Source of the DNA: Cylicocyclus nassatus
Lineage: Eukaryota > Nematoda > Chromadorea > Rhabditida > Strongylidae
Direction of reading: 5' to 3'
Assembly (NCBI GenBank): GCA_958299035.1
Contig: CATQJL010000223.1
Coordinates: forward strand, 54,294,302-54,358,301
Length of the DNA: 64,000 nucleotides
Below the pieces are notes generated by a model. The model was not told the origin of the DNA, searched no databases, and was given only the letters and a program-made list of their open reading frames with translations. Position 1 is the stretch's first letter, and the number at the start of each line of letters is the position of its first letter. A program made the position numbers and the translations under genes. Positions 23,333 to 33,900 of the stretch are shown piece by piece.

Positions 23333-23557
23333 TAATTCCACGCAAAATGTTGCCTTACCCATCGAACTTATTATTCGTTTGGTGCAAAAACAGTAAACAT
23401 TTCTTTGGGCCCTGCTTCAGGACAACCTTTTTTCATCAAGGTTTTTTTGGAAAAGATTCAACACACCGTAAGAAGAATTTTTAGCTTTATCTAATTACGA
23501 GCAGACATCCCGGCTTTCACTCCGGTTTGGAGCCAGTCTATCAGTCTAAACTCCTCA

Positions 23558-23650
23558 TCCTGCACACCCTGCACACCCCGCTCACCTGCACACCCTGCAT
23601 GCACACCTTGAACACCCTGCACGCCCCGCACACCCTGCACACCCTGCACT
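23558..23650. repeat. Short minisatellite of CCTGCACA-type units
   Basis: An imperfect array of 9-12 bp units such as CACCCTGCACACCCTGC. A minus-strand translation gives repeated Gly-Val-Gln, an artefact of the array. Confidence 0.85.
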
Positions 23651-23843
23651 ACTGGGAATGTACACAAACACACAAACTCACAGATTTTCTGCTTTATATA
23701 TATAGAGATGTTCAAAAGAAGATTCTAGAATTGATAATAATTTGGTTTTCAAACAAACGTACCATTCACGCGCGAGATGGAGTTTTTCTTAAATTTAGTT
23801 ACTGTATGTAGTAGAAAGTGTTTACATTATTCACGCTTAACTA

Positions 23844-24544
23844 TTAGGTTGGTACAAAAGTTCTGTCGTTTCATTTTTGAAAAATCATAACTTTGCGCTG
23901 TCACAACGAATTTACTTTCTTATATATTTATTAGAAAGCGTAAATCTTTTGCTTTCGAATGCTGTCTTGCTAAGCTTGCGCTTCGCACTGGGTGCGGAGT
24001 TAAAAATGGAAAACTAAGACCATATAAGCTTTGACCATTTTAAGTTAGGTCACCAAAAATCGGGAATGCTGCAAAAAAATGTGAAATCGTCAGTACATAT
24101 GTTTTTTGGCCTACTCTTTGCAACTGTGAAAAGTTTGTGCTTTTTGAACGTCTCTGTGAGAAGCTATGAATATCGAGTTTACTGGGGAAAACGCCAAAAT
24201 TAATTAATTTGTCAATTTTCGCGAAAATCATAACTTCTCACAGAGACGTCAAAATAGCACAATCTCTTCACAGTTGCAAAGAGTAGGCCGAAAAACATAT
24301 GTACTGACGATTTCAGATTTTTCTGCAGCGATCCCGATTTTTCGTGATCTAACTTGAAATGGTCAAAGTTTACATGGTCTTAGTTTTCCATTATCTCTGC
24401 ACTCAATGTGAAACAGAAGCTCCACAAAACAACATTTGAAAGACCTAGTCTTTCTAATAAAATTAAAGGCAAGCAAATCCGTTGAAATCTAACGAAGTTA
24501 CAAATTTTTGAAAATGAAACGACAGAACTTTTGCACCAACCTAA
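23844..24544. mobile_element. Mariner-type fold-back MITE, 701 bp
   Basis: TA plus TTAGGTTGGTACAAAAGTTC at the left and the inverse GAACTTTTGCACCAACCTAA plus TA at the right. The arms extend inwards, with an inner palindrome centred near 24210 (CTCTGTGAGAAGCTATGA against TCATAACTTCTCACAGAG). Confidence 0.9.
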
Positions 24545-24885
24545 TATTTTCTTGAATTATGAAGACTAAGATGGCGCATCAACATAGGTAGTCGTTTTGT
24601 TCATTTTATGGCCCACAACTTTTTTCTAAAAAGGTAATCGCCAAGGCTTAGCTTATTTCTATAAGCATAAGGGGGCAGGCCCTGTTGACAGTTTTTGCAA
24701 TAAAACGTTTATCCGTTCAGTATGCAGAAAATCGAAAACTCCATAAATCGGGACTTCGAAGCCTATGCAAAATGTTGAGAAAAAGAACTGATTTGAGATT
24801 TTTCCGCAGGTCTTCTTTTTCTTGTCCAAATCTTTGTCATCTTATTGTGTGATTCTGAATTACGGCTACACTATGGGCTACTTAA
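24545..24885. other. No gene recognised
   Basis: A short gap between two MITEs with nothing recognisable. Confidence 0.5.
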
Positions 24886-25318
24886 AGGCAGCGTTCCACC
24901 CAACTGGGGGTACCTGGCTCCAGTAGTAATGTAATAGTAGACCCCCTAATTAAGCGACTACAGAAGTTTGCAGCGCGAAAGAGGGTCTCCGAAGTCTACA
25001 AATCGCCCCCAAGTGGCCCGAATCTTACGGTAGGCTCGGGCGAGTACGAGTACGAGCTGCATGTAAGGTAGAGACGCAGAGTCGTTGCGGGACCCTGCGC
25101 TCAATACTGTGTGCGCTATACGCACTCTGGCCTTGCAAATCGATATTGCTATGTGGGCGGCGTCCGGGCCTACCGTAAGATTCGGGCCATTTTCGGAGCA
25201 AATTTCAAGCTTGGTAGACCCCCCCCTTTCGCTCCGAACTTCAGTCACCGCTTAGTTAGGGGGTCTACTTTAAAATCGCCACAAGAACCTGGCACCCATC
25301 ATTTTGCCGGGACGCTGT
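24886..25318. mobile_element. AGGCAGCGTY-family MITE
   Basis: TTAA (24882-24885) precedes AGGCAGCGTTCCACC; the right side ends CGGGACGCTG. The arms carry GTAGACCCCCTAATTAAGCG and its inverse, and ATCTTACGGTAGGC with its inverse. Confidence 0.75.
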
Positions 25319-25685
25319 AACGGTACTAACAAATTTGAAGGGAGCTAAGATTTGTTACAAACGACTTGTCAGAAGAAACTTTCTTGTTTATTATTCCATG
25401 TTTATCTGCCCGTTTGTGGTATGATTATAGATAAAGGTGCACTGTAATGCGAAAGGTTTGTTGTTGTTGAAGGCCTTTATTGCATTGAAAATGTAGATGT
25501 TCCAGAAGTTATGGCTCGTTAAAGTGAGAGCTCGCAAAACGCTATTATTTTCGCACCAATTTATTGAAATAAAATATTCATGTGGTATTCGCCTTAATTT
25601 AGTCAAGAGGGTATGACTGATCTCTATTAGTATTGGATTTCGGCGTCCTCATCTTCGTTGGAGCTTGGAAATGAAAAACCGCAAC
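25319..25685. other. No gene recognised
   Basis: AT-rich spacer before the endonuclease remnant. Confidence 0.5.
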
Positions 25686-25689
25686 CTGA

Positions 25690-26010
25690 CTCCACCCAAC
25701 GTGTCGTTCACCTTATTCCAAGCTTCCCTTGCGACGAAGTGCATGTTGGGAAAACAAGGCGAGCTCTGTTTGGATCAACGAACATTTAGATGGCCTCAGA
25801 AGGTCAAAAACCGAACGCCTCGAGAAGCGCACCGCCAAAAGTGCCGCTGCGATGCTACCTTGATAATAAGTTGACGTTCCCGTCGTGTGAACCGACACTG
25901 TACATCGCAGAACTCTCGAAGCGTTTTGACTAGACTCGAAAAGACCAAAGTCAAACAGAAAAGAGGAACAGCAGAGCATATAAAGACGGATGTGAAAAAA
26001 AGAGTTAGTT
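25690..26010 (+). pseudogene. Decayed GIY-YIG endonuclease domain of a Penelope-like retroelement
   Basis: Read across frames, the plus strand gives HLIPSFPCDEVHVGKTRRAL, then INEHLDGLRRSKTERL, then RRTLEAF followed by KRPKSNRKEE. This is the order of conserved blocks in the GIY-YIG endonuclease that forms the C-terminus of Penelope-like elements: the Ile-Pro-Cys region, Val-Gly-Lys-Thr core, Asn-Glu-His block, and the RKTLEAF-like segment. At least one frameshift (near 25770) and several stops (for example TGA-TAA-TAA around 25860) disable it. It matches in layout the second remnant at 53330-53810. No reverse transcriptase was seen next to it, so it is a 5'-truncated or scattered fragment. 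Confidence 0.65.
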
Positions 26011-26019
26011 GCTGTAACC

Positions 26020-26755
26020 AAGAACTCGCATGCTATCTAACCTTATTCCGATTCTATTTATTAAGTAGGGCTGCGTTGGCAGACAGCATCAGCGGACCCT
26101 CGCCCCAAAAATGGCGTTATACGCAGTGGCTAATCACTTTTTCCAGTGGGTGACCCTGGCTCAAAGACCGCTCTAAAAATAAGCGTTGCTTGTCTTTGCT
26201 CTCATACTACCTTTAACATCATTTGATTGAATAGATCGCTGTGGTAAGATGCGGCTTTTGAGGGGTAAGTCACCAAATGATGTTTGTTGTAAAGGCCAGA
26301 ACAAAGGTAAAATACCGAAACATCAGCCATAAACATAGTTCATAACATCTTGGCTAAGCTAATGCAAAGAACATTATCAAGATAACATGAGATTCAAAAG
26401 CGGTATGACATTCGAACTTCTAAAAGCAATCTTTAGGTTTGTTTTAGTTCTTTGATGTGGCACACTATCGTGAATAATGGCATTAATGAATAACAATTAA
26501 ATATGCAGATGATGCTTCACTGGTACTAACTTCTATCTGGTCATTTTTTGGTTTTTGAAAATAAGCTAACTGTCTCCATTGAGCGAAATCAGTTTGATGG
26601 TTAATACTCCATTCATGCTGAGCGTCACGAATTCGATTCCACCCCGAGTCCAACTTTTTCGGCAAAAATTTGCTCACGATCTCAGCGTGAGGCTTCCCTT
26701 CCGAAGAAGAGCATGCGACAAGCCGGCTTAGAATCACCACGTCGCATCACTATAT
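26020..26755. other. No gene recognised
   Basis: A minus-strand open frame at 26483-26740 has no recognised family. This stretch could include the 5' UTR of the LINE that follows. Confidence 0.4.
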
Positions 26756-28113
26756 CAGACATGTCTCATATAGAATCTCGAGTAAAGGCTAGGGCGTCCA
26801 CGGAAGCAACAAGCGTTCGAGCCCGACGAATGCGACTTGTGGGCGAGAGTTTCCGTCTCAGCAAGGTAAACAGAGACGGCTAAAGTGGCTACTTCACCAG
26901 AGGCAACGATCCAAAACCTCGTAAACCCTTCGTCTAGCTGCCGACGTGGGTACTCTCACGGGGCGCTGCAGGGAGTTGGCTGATCTCCTAAAACGGCCAC
27001 GAGGGGGTATCGCCATAACAAGAAGCAAAGTGGAAAGGAGCAAAGCCACGCAAAATCGGAGACGGATATAAGCTCCTTTAGAACGTACAAACAGCTATAG
27101 AGGTGTAGTTAGTATAGCTGTCTAGACTCTGAGGAGCAGTATAGATGACGTTGAGCGAATAAGAGACTGTCTCATGAGCAAAAAGATAGACACTGGGAGA
27201 CAGTCTTACGAGTCGTAACTGATAATGCATCACAGGACGGATGTAGGGACGATAAAGTGGAGGCATTTTGGCAGAAGTTTAATGGCTATATCAATCCAAT
27301 ACGACACGAGACGCTTCTGCTAGGAGCACCTAAATGGACATGTGAAAAAGCGAGAAGGAGCTGGGAGTCACGTTCAGTCGCGATTGGTATGGAAAGTGCA
27401 GTGAAGAAGATGAGCGCATCTAGAGACGACCTAGCTTTAGCAGACAGCTACTTCACCAAGAAGTATGACGACTTGATTATTTACGTCAGGAAAAACCGAC
27501 GAGTGCAGATAAGACTACTGGGCTATTCGACAAAATGACCTCAAAACGTAAAATTCTGCAAAGTCATCTTTAGTGAAAGCTGCATTTTTCCACTAAGACC
27601 ACTGCTAACTGACTCTAAAATCCCGGCGCACAACAAGCTACAGATACTAAGATGCGCATTTAGTGGTGGAAAAAAGACCAGTACTTATGCAGGCGCTGCA
27701 AGCAACTGTCACAAATTTGCAGGAAAGCCCAGAACAATCCTGGACAAGCCTGAAAACTCCGATCCATCGAGTAGCCATCACGGTTTTCGGAAGTACTAAG
27801 CCAAAAGAAAAATGGACAGGGAAACATGGTGGTGGAATGACGAAGTGCAAGCAGCAGTAGGACGAAAGAGACGTGCGTACAAGCAATGACATAAGACGAA
27901 GTTGAAGGCAGATCATCAATCTCACCAAGCACCTGAGACACTGCGAAAGAGTTTGTAAAGAAAGCGAAGCAGATTTGCATGAAAGAGCTCTACAACAAAT
28001 TGGGATCCCGAGAAGGAAAACGAGAAATATACCGCTTGGCGAAAAGAAGAGCAGAGTCTACAAAGGATATAGAAACTTCCTCCATATCAAAGATGAACTT
28101 TGTAGGACATTAA

Positions 28114-28565
28114 AGGCAGTGTCCAAACAAAAGGTCGGTTCTGAGATTATGTGCTTACCTGGGCCTATTCGCTGTGCTGAATCCGAATATTAACACCGGA
28201 AAGCACGAAAACGGCGAAAAAAGGCTCTAACGGAGGAGGGAAATTGCAGGTGGGCGGGGCTGTTCACATAGTGGCGTCACTTTCCCAGCTTCGGGAGCGA
28301 TCTTCTCGCTTTCTCTAACCGCACTAACATCACCACCACCCAACCGCGAAACGCATGACATAAAAATCGGAACCGAGAAGAACGCTTCTAAAGCCTGGGA
28401 GAGTGACGTCGCGGTGTGAACGGCTCCGCCTACCTGTGATTTTCCTCCTACGGGCCCTTTTTTGACGTTTTCGCGCCCTCCATCGTGGTTTATCGGATTC
28501 AGCATGGCGAATAGGCCCGAGTAAGCACAAAATCTCAAAATCCACTTTTTGCTTGTACACTGCCT
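28114..28565. mobile_element. MITE in the LINE, TTAA target duplication
   Basis: AGGCAGTGTCC at the left, inverse GTACACTGCCT at the right, both next to TTAA (28110-28113 and 28566-28569). The arms are reverse complements (CGGTTCTGAGATTATGTGCT pairs with a similar inverse near 28520-28550). TTAA duplication is the hallmark of piggyBac-type insertion. Confidence 0.85.
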
Positions 28566-29802
28566 TTAAGAAGGCCACGGGACATCGTCAAAGGATGGCG
28601 AACATACTTCGGAGGAACGCCTACCACAAGCCGCACTATTACCTCCATGCTATAGAACCTGCAAGCACCAGTGCCAGCATTTGCAGCAGAAGAAGTATGC
28701 GAATCTGTAGCAAAAACAAAGAACGATAAGGCAGCTGGTCTGGACGATTTACCACGGAGTTCTGGAAGGCTGTGGACAGTCTGGAGCCTGTTGGCTTTGG
28801 AGTACCCTCAGTCAAATCATGAAGGAGTATGTCTCTTGAATGGTACACCAGACAACAATCCCGATAAGGATGAACAAAGGAGACATCGCAAGCTGCGCAT
28901 CATCGATCCATCCGACTGATGAGCCACTCTAAGATTTTCAAGCGAATATCGAAGACGAATTCGAGTGTCACAGAGCAAGTCAGTGCGGATTTGTGAAAGG
29001 AGTAGGCACATTGATGCCAATCGCTCCACTTCGGATTGTAATGGAGAATTGTAAAGAAGGCAGAGGGAGTTGCAAGCAACTTTTCTGAACCGCGAAAAAG
29101 CCTTCGATAAGATGCGTCGTGAAGTCATATGGTGGACGACGAAAGTGCATGACGTCGGAAGAGTGCGTCTAAATGGATCAGGATGATCTATCACCACGCT
29201 TCAAGCCATGCAAACAGCTGCAGGACAATCGAATGAGTTCCAAATCCAGACACAACGACGGTGTACACCAGGGATCAGTTCTTGTTCTTCACCACTGTGA
29301 TGAACGCGTGATGGAACACTGAGACCTGTACTCCTTGGAAGATACTTCTCTATGCAGACGATGTGGTTTTGATAGCAAGTCCAGAAAGGAGCTACAAGAC
29401 GAAGTACAAAATACGAAAAACAGGATGGAGTTGTATGGCTTAGAGCTCAACACTAGGAAAACAAATACATGGAAGTGGGAAAACAAGTGCCAGATACCAT
29501 AAGCATCGATGGCGAAGAGCAAGAAGACAACGTCATACGAGTACCTAGGCAGTCACATTTCAGCGGAAGGAGGCCTACAAAAGAAGGGTGCACTCAGGAT
29601 GAACACAGCATAGATGAAATGGAAAGCTCTGACAGGATTGCTGTGCGGCAAAACAATACCAGTGTATCTCAAGTCCCAGCTGTACCGGCCAACGGTCCTG
29701 TATCCGCCCAGCAGCACTGTAGGCAGAGAGTGCTGGCCTTGTATGTGGAACGAAGAGCGCAAGCTTAGTACCATGGGAATAAGGATACTGCGGTGGGCTT
29801 AA

Positions 29803-30249
29803 AGGCAGCGGCTCGGCAGATTGACCTACCTCAGATTTTGACACAGATGGATAGGAGGCCCTCCAAGTGAACCAAAACAGCAACTCCGCGCCGAAAATGT
29901 GAACTCTGCAAGCCAGGGGGCAGCCCAAGCGCCGCTCCCCTTCCTCCTTTCGCTCCCCTAACACCTTGTTCGGACGAGTATTCTCCACTAGACGGCGCGG
30001 GACCCTCCAACCGCTTCCCCGCATTGTGCATGCTATACAAAGCCAAAATTACAGGCAGCAGGGTCTTCGTGCCAGGGCCTCCCGACTTTCCTTTACAATT
30101 CTCGTCCGAGCTGACTTTTGGAAATTGAAAAAAAACGCCCCGAAAAAGGCCTTTTCACCCCTTTTAAAGCTCAGATTCGGGATCTACGGGTCAAGAAGGC
30201 CCAAAACCTGCAAAAAGATGGAAATGCAAAATCTGCCGAGACGCTGCCT
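29803..30249. mobile_element. MITE in the LINE, AGGCAGCG family
   Basis: Left TTAA (29799-29802) then AGGCAGCGGCTCGGCAGATT; right end AATCTGCCGAGACGCTGCCT followed by TTAG. It has a GC-rich middle (GCCCAAGCGCCGCTCCCCTT). It interrupts the C-terminal part of the LINE reading frame. Confidence 0.8.
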
Positions 30250-30480
30250 TTAGGGTCACAGTGAGGGACCACACCTGCAATGACACTATAATATTCTTAA
30301 CGAAAGTAGCTCCGATTGCTCAGAAGACGCAGACGCAGAAGGGGAGAAAGCCTCATCACAAGAATAACACTGCAAATGGAAACACCAGGAGGTAGACCTA
30401 AAGTAGACGTAATATGAGGTGGATGGACAGAATTGAGGCCGATTTGCAAGAATTTGTACTACAAGAAGACCTTTCTTAAG

Positions 30481-30936
30481 CAGTGATATGTGAAAAAATT
30501 GGACGCAAAAAGCAGACCCTGCATAAGCGGGACACATGCGAGGTTGAAAAAATTTTATAGATGACGCACACTCATGGCAAAGGATGTCCAAATGTATCAT
30601 CAGTGTATAATAGCTATTCACTTGAATAGCTAAACGATGTTTTCTTGTATCTTCAAACCATAACGCTAGATTCTCAGCTAGTCCATTCAGACTAAATGGA
30701 CTACCGCTTGTTGTGATTCTCTTTGTTTCCAGTAGCATTATTGTGGTATCTTAATCTTCAACGAGTTACGATAGAACCCACTGATACTCCACTATATGAC
30801 ATAGCCTCAGGGAATTTTGGGGTGAAAATCGTAAAAAGCAACCCTGTGTAGAATGTCACATGGCACAAGCCTCTTTTACGTCAAGCCTTCCATCATTAAA
30901 TTCCGCCGTGTTGCTCCAGTTGTACTTCAAGCACAA
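30481..30936. other. No gene recognised; upstream region of the TTL gene
   Basis: AT-rich sequence between the LINE end and the TTL start codon; it should hold the promoter, but no specific element was recognised. Confidence 0.45.
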
Positions 30937-30949
30937 TTTTTCTTCACAG
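30937..30949 (+). promoter_or_regulatory. Splice acceptor abutting the TTL start codon
   Basis: TTTTTCTTCACAG is immediately followed by ATG. A strong pyrimidine tract and AG joined to the start codon fits spliced-leader trans-splicing in nematodes; a cis-intron in the 5' UTR is the alternative. Confidence 0.6.
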
Positions 30950-33900
30950 ATGAGAGATACCATGATGTTTTTGAATGCAGTCATATTGTTTTCCTTAATT
31001 GGTACTGTCCTGTCGTTGGGCCGTACTCAATCAACAGCGGTTGAAGGGATTTTAATGTGTGGAGAGGAGCCGGCGAGAGAAGTGTTGGTTAAACTTTACG
31101 AGCACGATACTTGTAAGTGAATAAAACATTACTATACTGCGTAGCCCATGTCTACATTGGATGCTGATTTCTGCGCAATAAAAAACCACAAAACATCGCA
31201 ACAAATGCGATGCGTGGATTCTACATACGTACCAGTGGCGTATAGAAGAGAGGGGGGGGCGCCCCCCCCCCCCCGAGAACGGGTCGCGAAATCTTTGAAA
31301 GTTACTTATATGGGTCATAAAATTGTGCAAGTGACTTGTTTGCACTTGTAAATAATTGAAAATATTTTTTAAAATTTTCTAGAAATTCATATCCTTATAA
31401 AAAAATTTTTCGGGGGTGTGGCTGACACCACGCCCCTTTTTCTGAAATTTCGGGGTTCTGAGCCCGCAAAAATTTTGAGAAGCATACCAAGAAATTTTTC
31501 TGAGGAAAATCTCACCTTCATCGGAAAAAATGTTTGATGCCGCCCCCTTCCCCCGAACCGAAATCCTGGGTACGCCACTGATGCGTACGTATTCATTGAC
31601 ACTTCAATACAGAACAGACCTGCTCTTTAAAATTACTCAAGAACTAACAAGGACTGCCTTGTACAAAGAAAAATTGCATGGATCCCCCTACTGAGACTCG
31701 CTATGACTAGACAAGTTATGGTGCCGCACTCGGATGATAGCGTGGCCTGGACATCTACTTGAGCACTGCACTGTGATCCGATCCCAAAACCCTTTTTGAA
31801 CACTGCTTCCAAGCGCATAATCAAAGCCGCTACAATCATTAAAAACAAAGTAGGTCCTACGATTGGGAGAAAATTTGTTTCGAAGAAAAGACGGTGACTG
31901 ATTTTTCTGTGTTCAAATCAAGGACATGTTTCCAGCTGAAAGTTTGTAAAAAGCTGCAAATCTTTTGACATAGATATTTTAATGAAACATGGCTTTCTAT
32001 ATAAAATTGAAAACAAATATGTGACGCCCATACTTTTCGGTCACCCTGTATATAACCGTTGTTTTTTCTTCAATACGAAATCGAGAAAATAAAAATCTTA
32101 CTGATTTCAACAAAGCTATGCTGTGCTATTCCCGTATGAGAACTCCTACACTGCAAAATTGTGGAATTATAATGTAAATCTGTAGTTCTCTACAAGATCT
32201 AACACCAGAAAAATTGTAACATGAAACAGTTAAAAAGCTTTTTTTCTTTCAATAAGGGGCAGGTAGCTCTTGAGGTAGAAGAGGGGAATAAAATCACCCC
32301 AGTTGTCATTTTGAGTTAGGCTGCCAAAAATTGAATACCCGCGATAAAATGTCGAGCAAGCAGTAAAGTGAGTCTTTTGAACCACCCTTTCTAAATGCGC
32401 AGAAATTGTACATGAGCATCTGTGAATATGATTTTTGGATAAGCAATGCAAAACACAAAATGATTTTCTGCACTTTTTCGAAATTCATAACTCTTCAAAA
32501 GTGCTCATTCAAAACAAACTTTGCAATGTTAAGGCGACTAGAACAAATTTTGCAGCTTGCTCCGAATTTTATGATAAGTTTCCGATTTTTCGCAGCTTGA
32601 TATGAAATGACCGAAGCTGGTGTGATTTTATTCTCCCGCCTCTATAATCAAACAAGGCTTATGATTGTTGATGTTGATTATAATATAACCTCTATAATCC
32701 TCTAAATTATCTGAAAACAGAAAACGTGCTGTTACAAGGCACATGGTTACCTTTGACTGCGATCTTGTAATTTCTACAATATTATGATTTTATCAATTCC
32801 ATATCTGGTGAATTCAAATAGAATCAAGAGCAACAGCCAGCAAGCACCTCGGGTTTCATTGCAACTCCTCCTCCTCTTTCTACCAGTTCTTTTTTATCTT
32901 CGATTTACAAAGTTTTCGGAAATATTAGGTTATTACATAAGTCTTGTTACACTTTGAATTCTTACAACGATAAGTCGTGAACTCATAATTTCAATAGGCC
33001 TCCAGGGTCCGTTTGATAGGGCAAACCAAGCTCTACAAAACAGTTGCAAAGGTTCGCACCAGCTCCGACCCACCGTAAGTTTGTCCGGAATATGAGTCGT
33101 ACTGAAGGCGCGAAAATTCATACCTTTGTTCAGAAAATTCCTACGAATCTCCAACTCATATAGGCAGATTGCCCACTATATCAAACACTTATGTACCGTT
33201 GCTGTATTTTTTCCTCATCTAAAAATCGAGAAAAGGAAAATTCTTTAGATTTTACAAAAACGAAGCTATGTTGTTTCTATTCATGTAGCTGTATACTACA
33301 AGCTCTTAGAAGCGCTTATGGTAAAGCTACATCAATAGAAACAACATAGCTTCGTTTTTGTAAACACTGAAGAATTTTCCTTTTCTCAGTTTCTAGGTGA
33401 GGAAAAAATATAGGAACGGTACATATAAGTGTTTGATATAGTGTGCAATCTGCGTGAATGAGTTGGAGATTCGTAGGAATTTTCTGAACAAAGATATGAA
33501 TTTTTCGCAATTTTTGAGCCTTCAGTACGACTCATATTCCGAACAAACTTACGGTGGGTCGGAGCTGGTGCGAACTTTTCACATTATCTTGTAGAGCTTG
33601 CTTTGCTCTATCGAATGGTATGCTGGAGCCCTCTAAGGCCTCGGACAGAGTCACGCGATTTGATCGTCGCGATTCAATCGCTACAAGACAACTGCTACTA
33701 ATTGCATACCGATCAGCTTGCATTTCGGTTGTGATACTTTTCCAGCTCGAAATTTTTGAATGCAAAATGAAAATGATGAAAACAGCGATTAAATCGCGAC
33801 GATCAAATCCAGTGAACTCTGTCCGCGGCCTAAAGAGTATGAGATGCATGACTTATCGCCGTTAGAAGTTGAGCGTAACAAGACTTATGTAACAACCTAA

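Larger units (their letters stand above)
26760..30480 (+). mobile_element. Decayed RTE-type LINE (APE endonuclease plus reverse transcriptase)
   Basis: Fragments in all three plus frames follow the order of an RTE-clade retroposon: a start region GTLTGRCRELADLLKR (about 26945-26995); endonuclease segments TVLRVVTDNASQDGCRDDKV (about 27200-27260) and EAFWQKFNGYINPI (27260-27300); a linker WWWNDEVQAAVGRKRRAYK (about 27826-27885); IYRLAKRRAESTKDIE (about 28030-28075); reverse transcriptase segments AAEEVCESVAKTKNDKAAGL (about 28680-28740) and ILLYADDVVLIAS (about 29340-29380, the YADD catalytic motif); and a C-terminal MRWMDRIEADLQ (about 30418-30450). Many frameshifts and stops make it inactive. 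Two TTAA-flanked MITEs (28114-28565, 29803-30249) sit inside it, so the LINE is older than both. Endonuclease and polymerase assignment rests on motif order known for the RTE clade. Confidence 0.85.
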
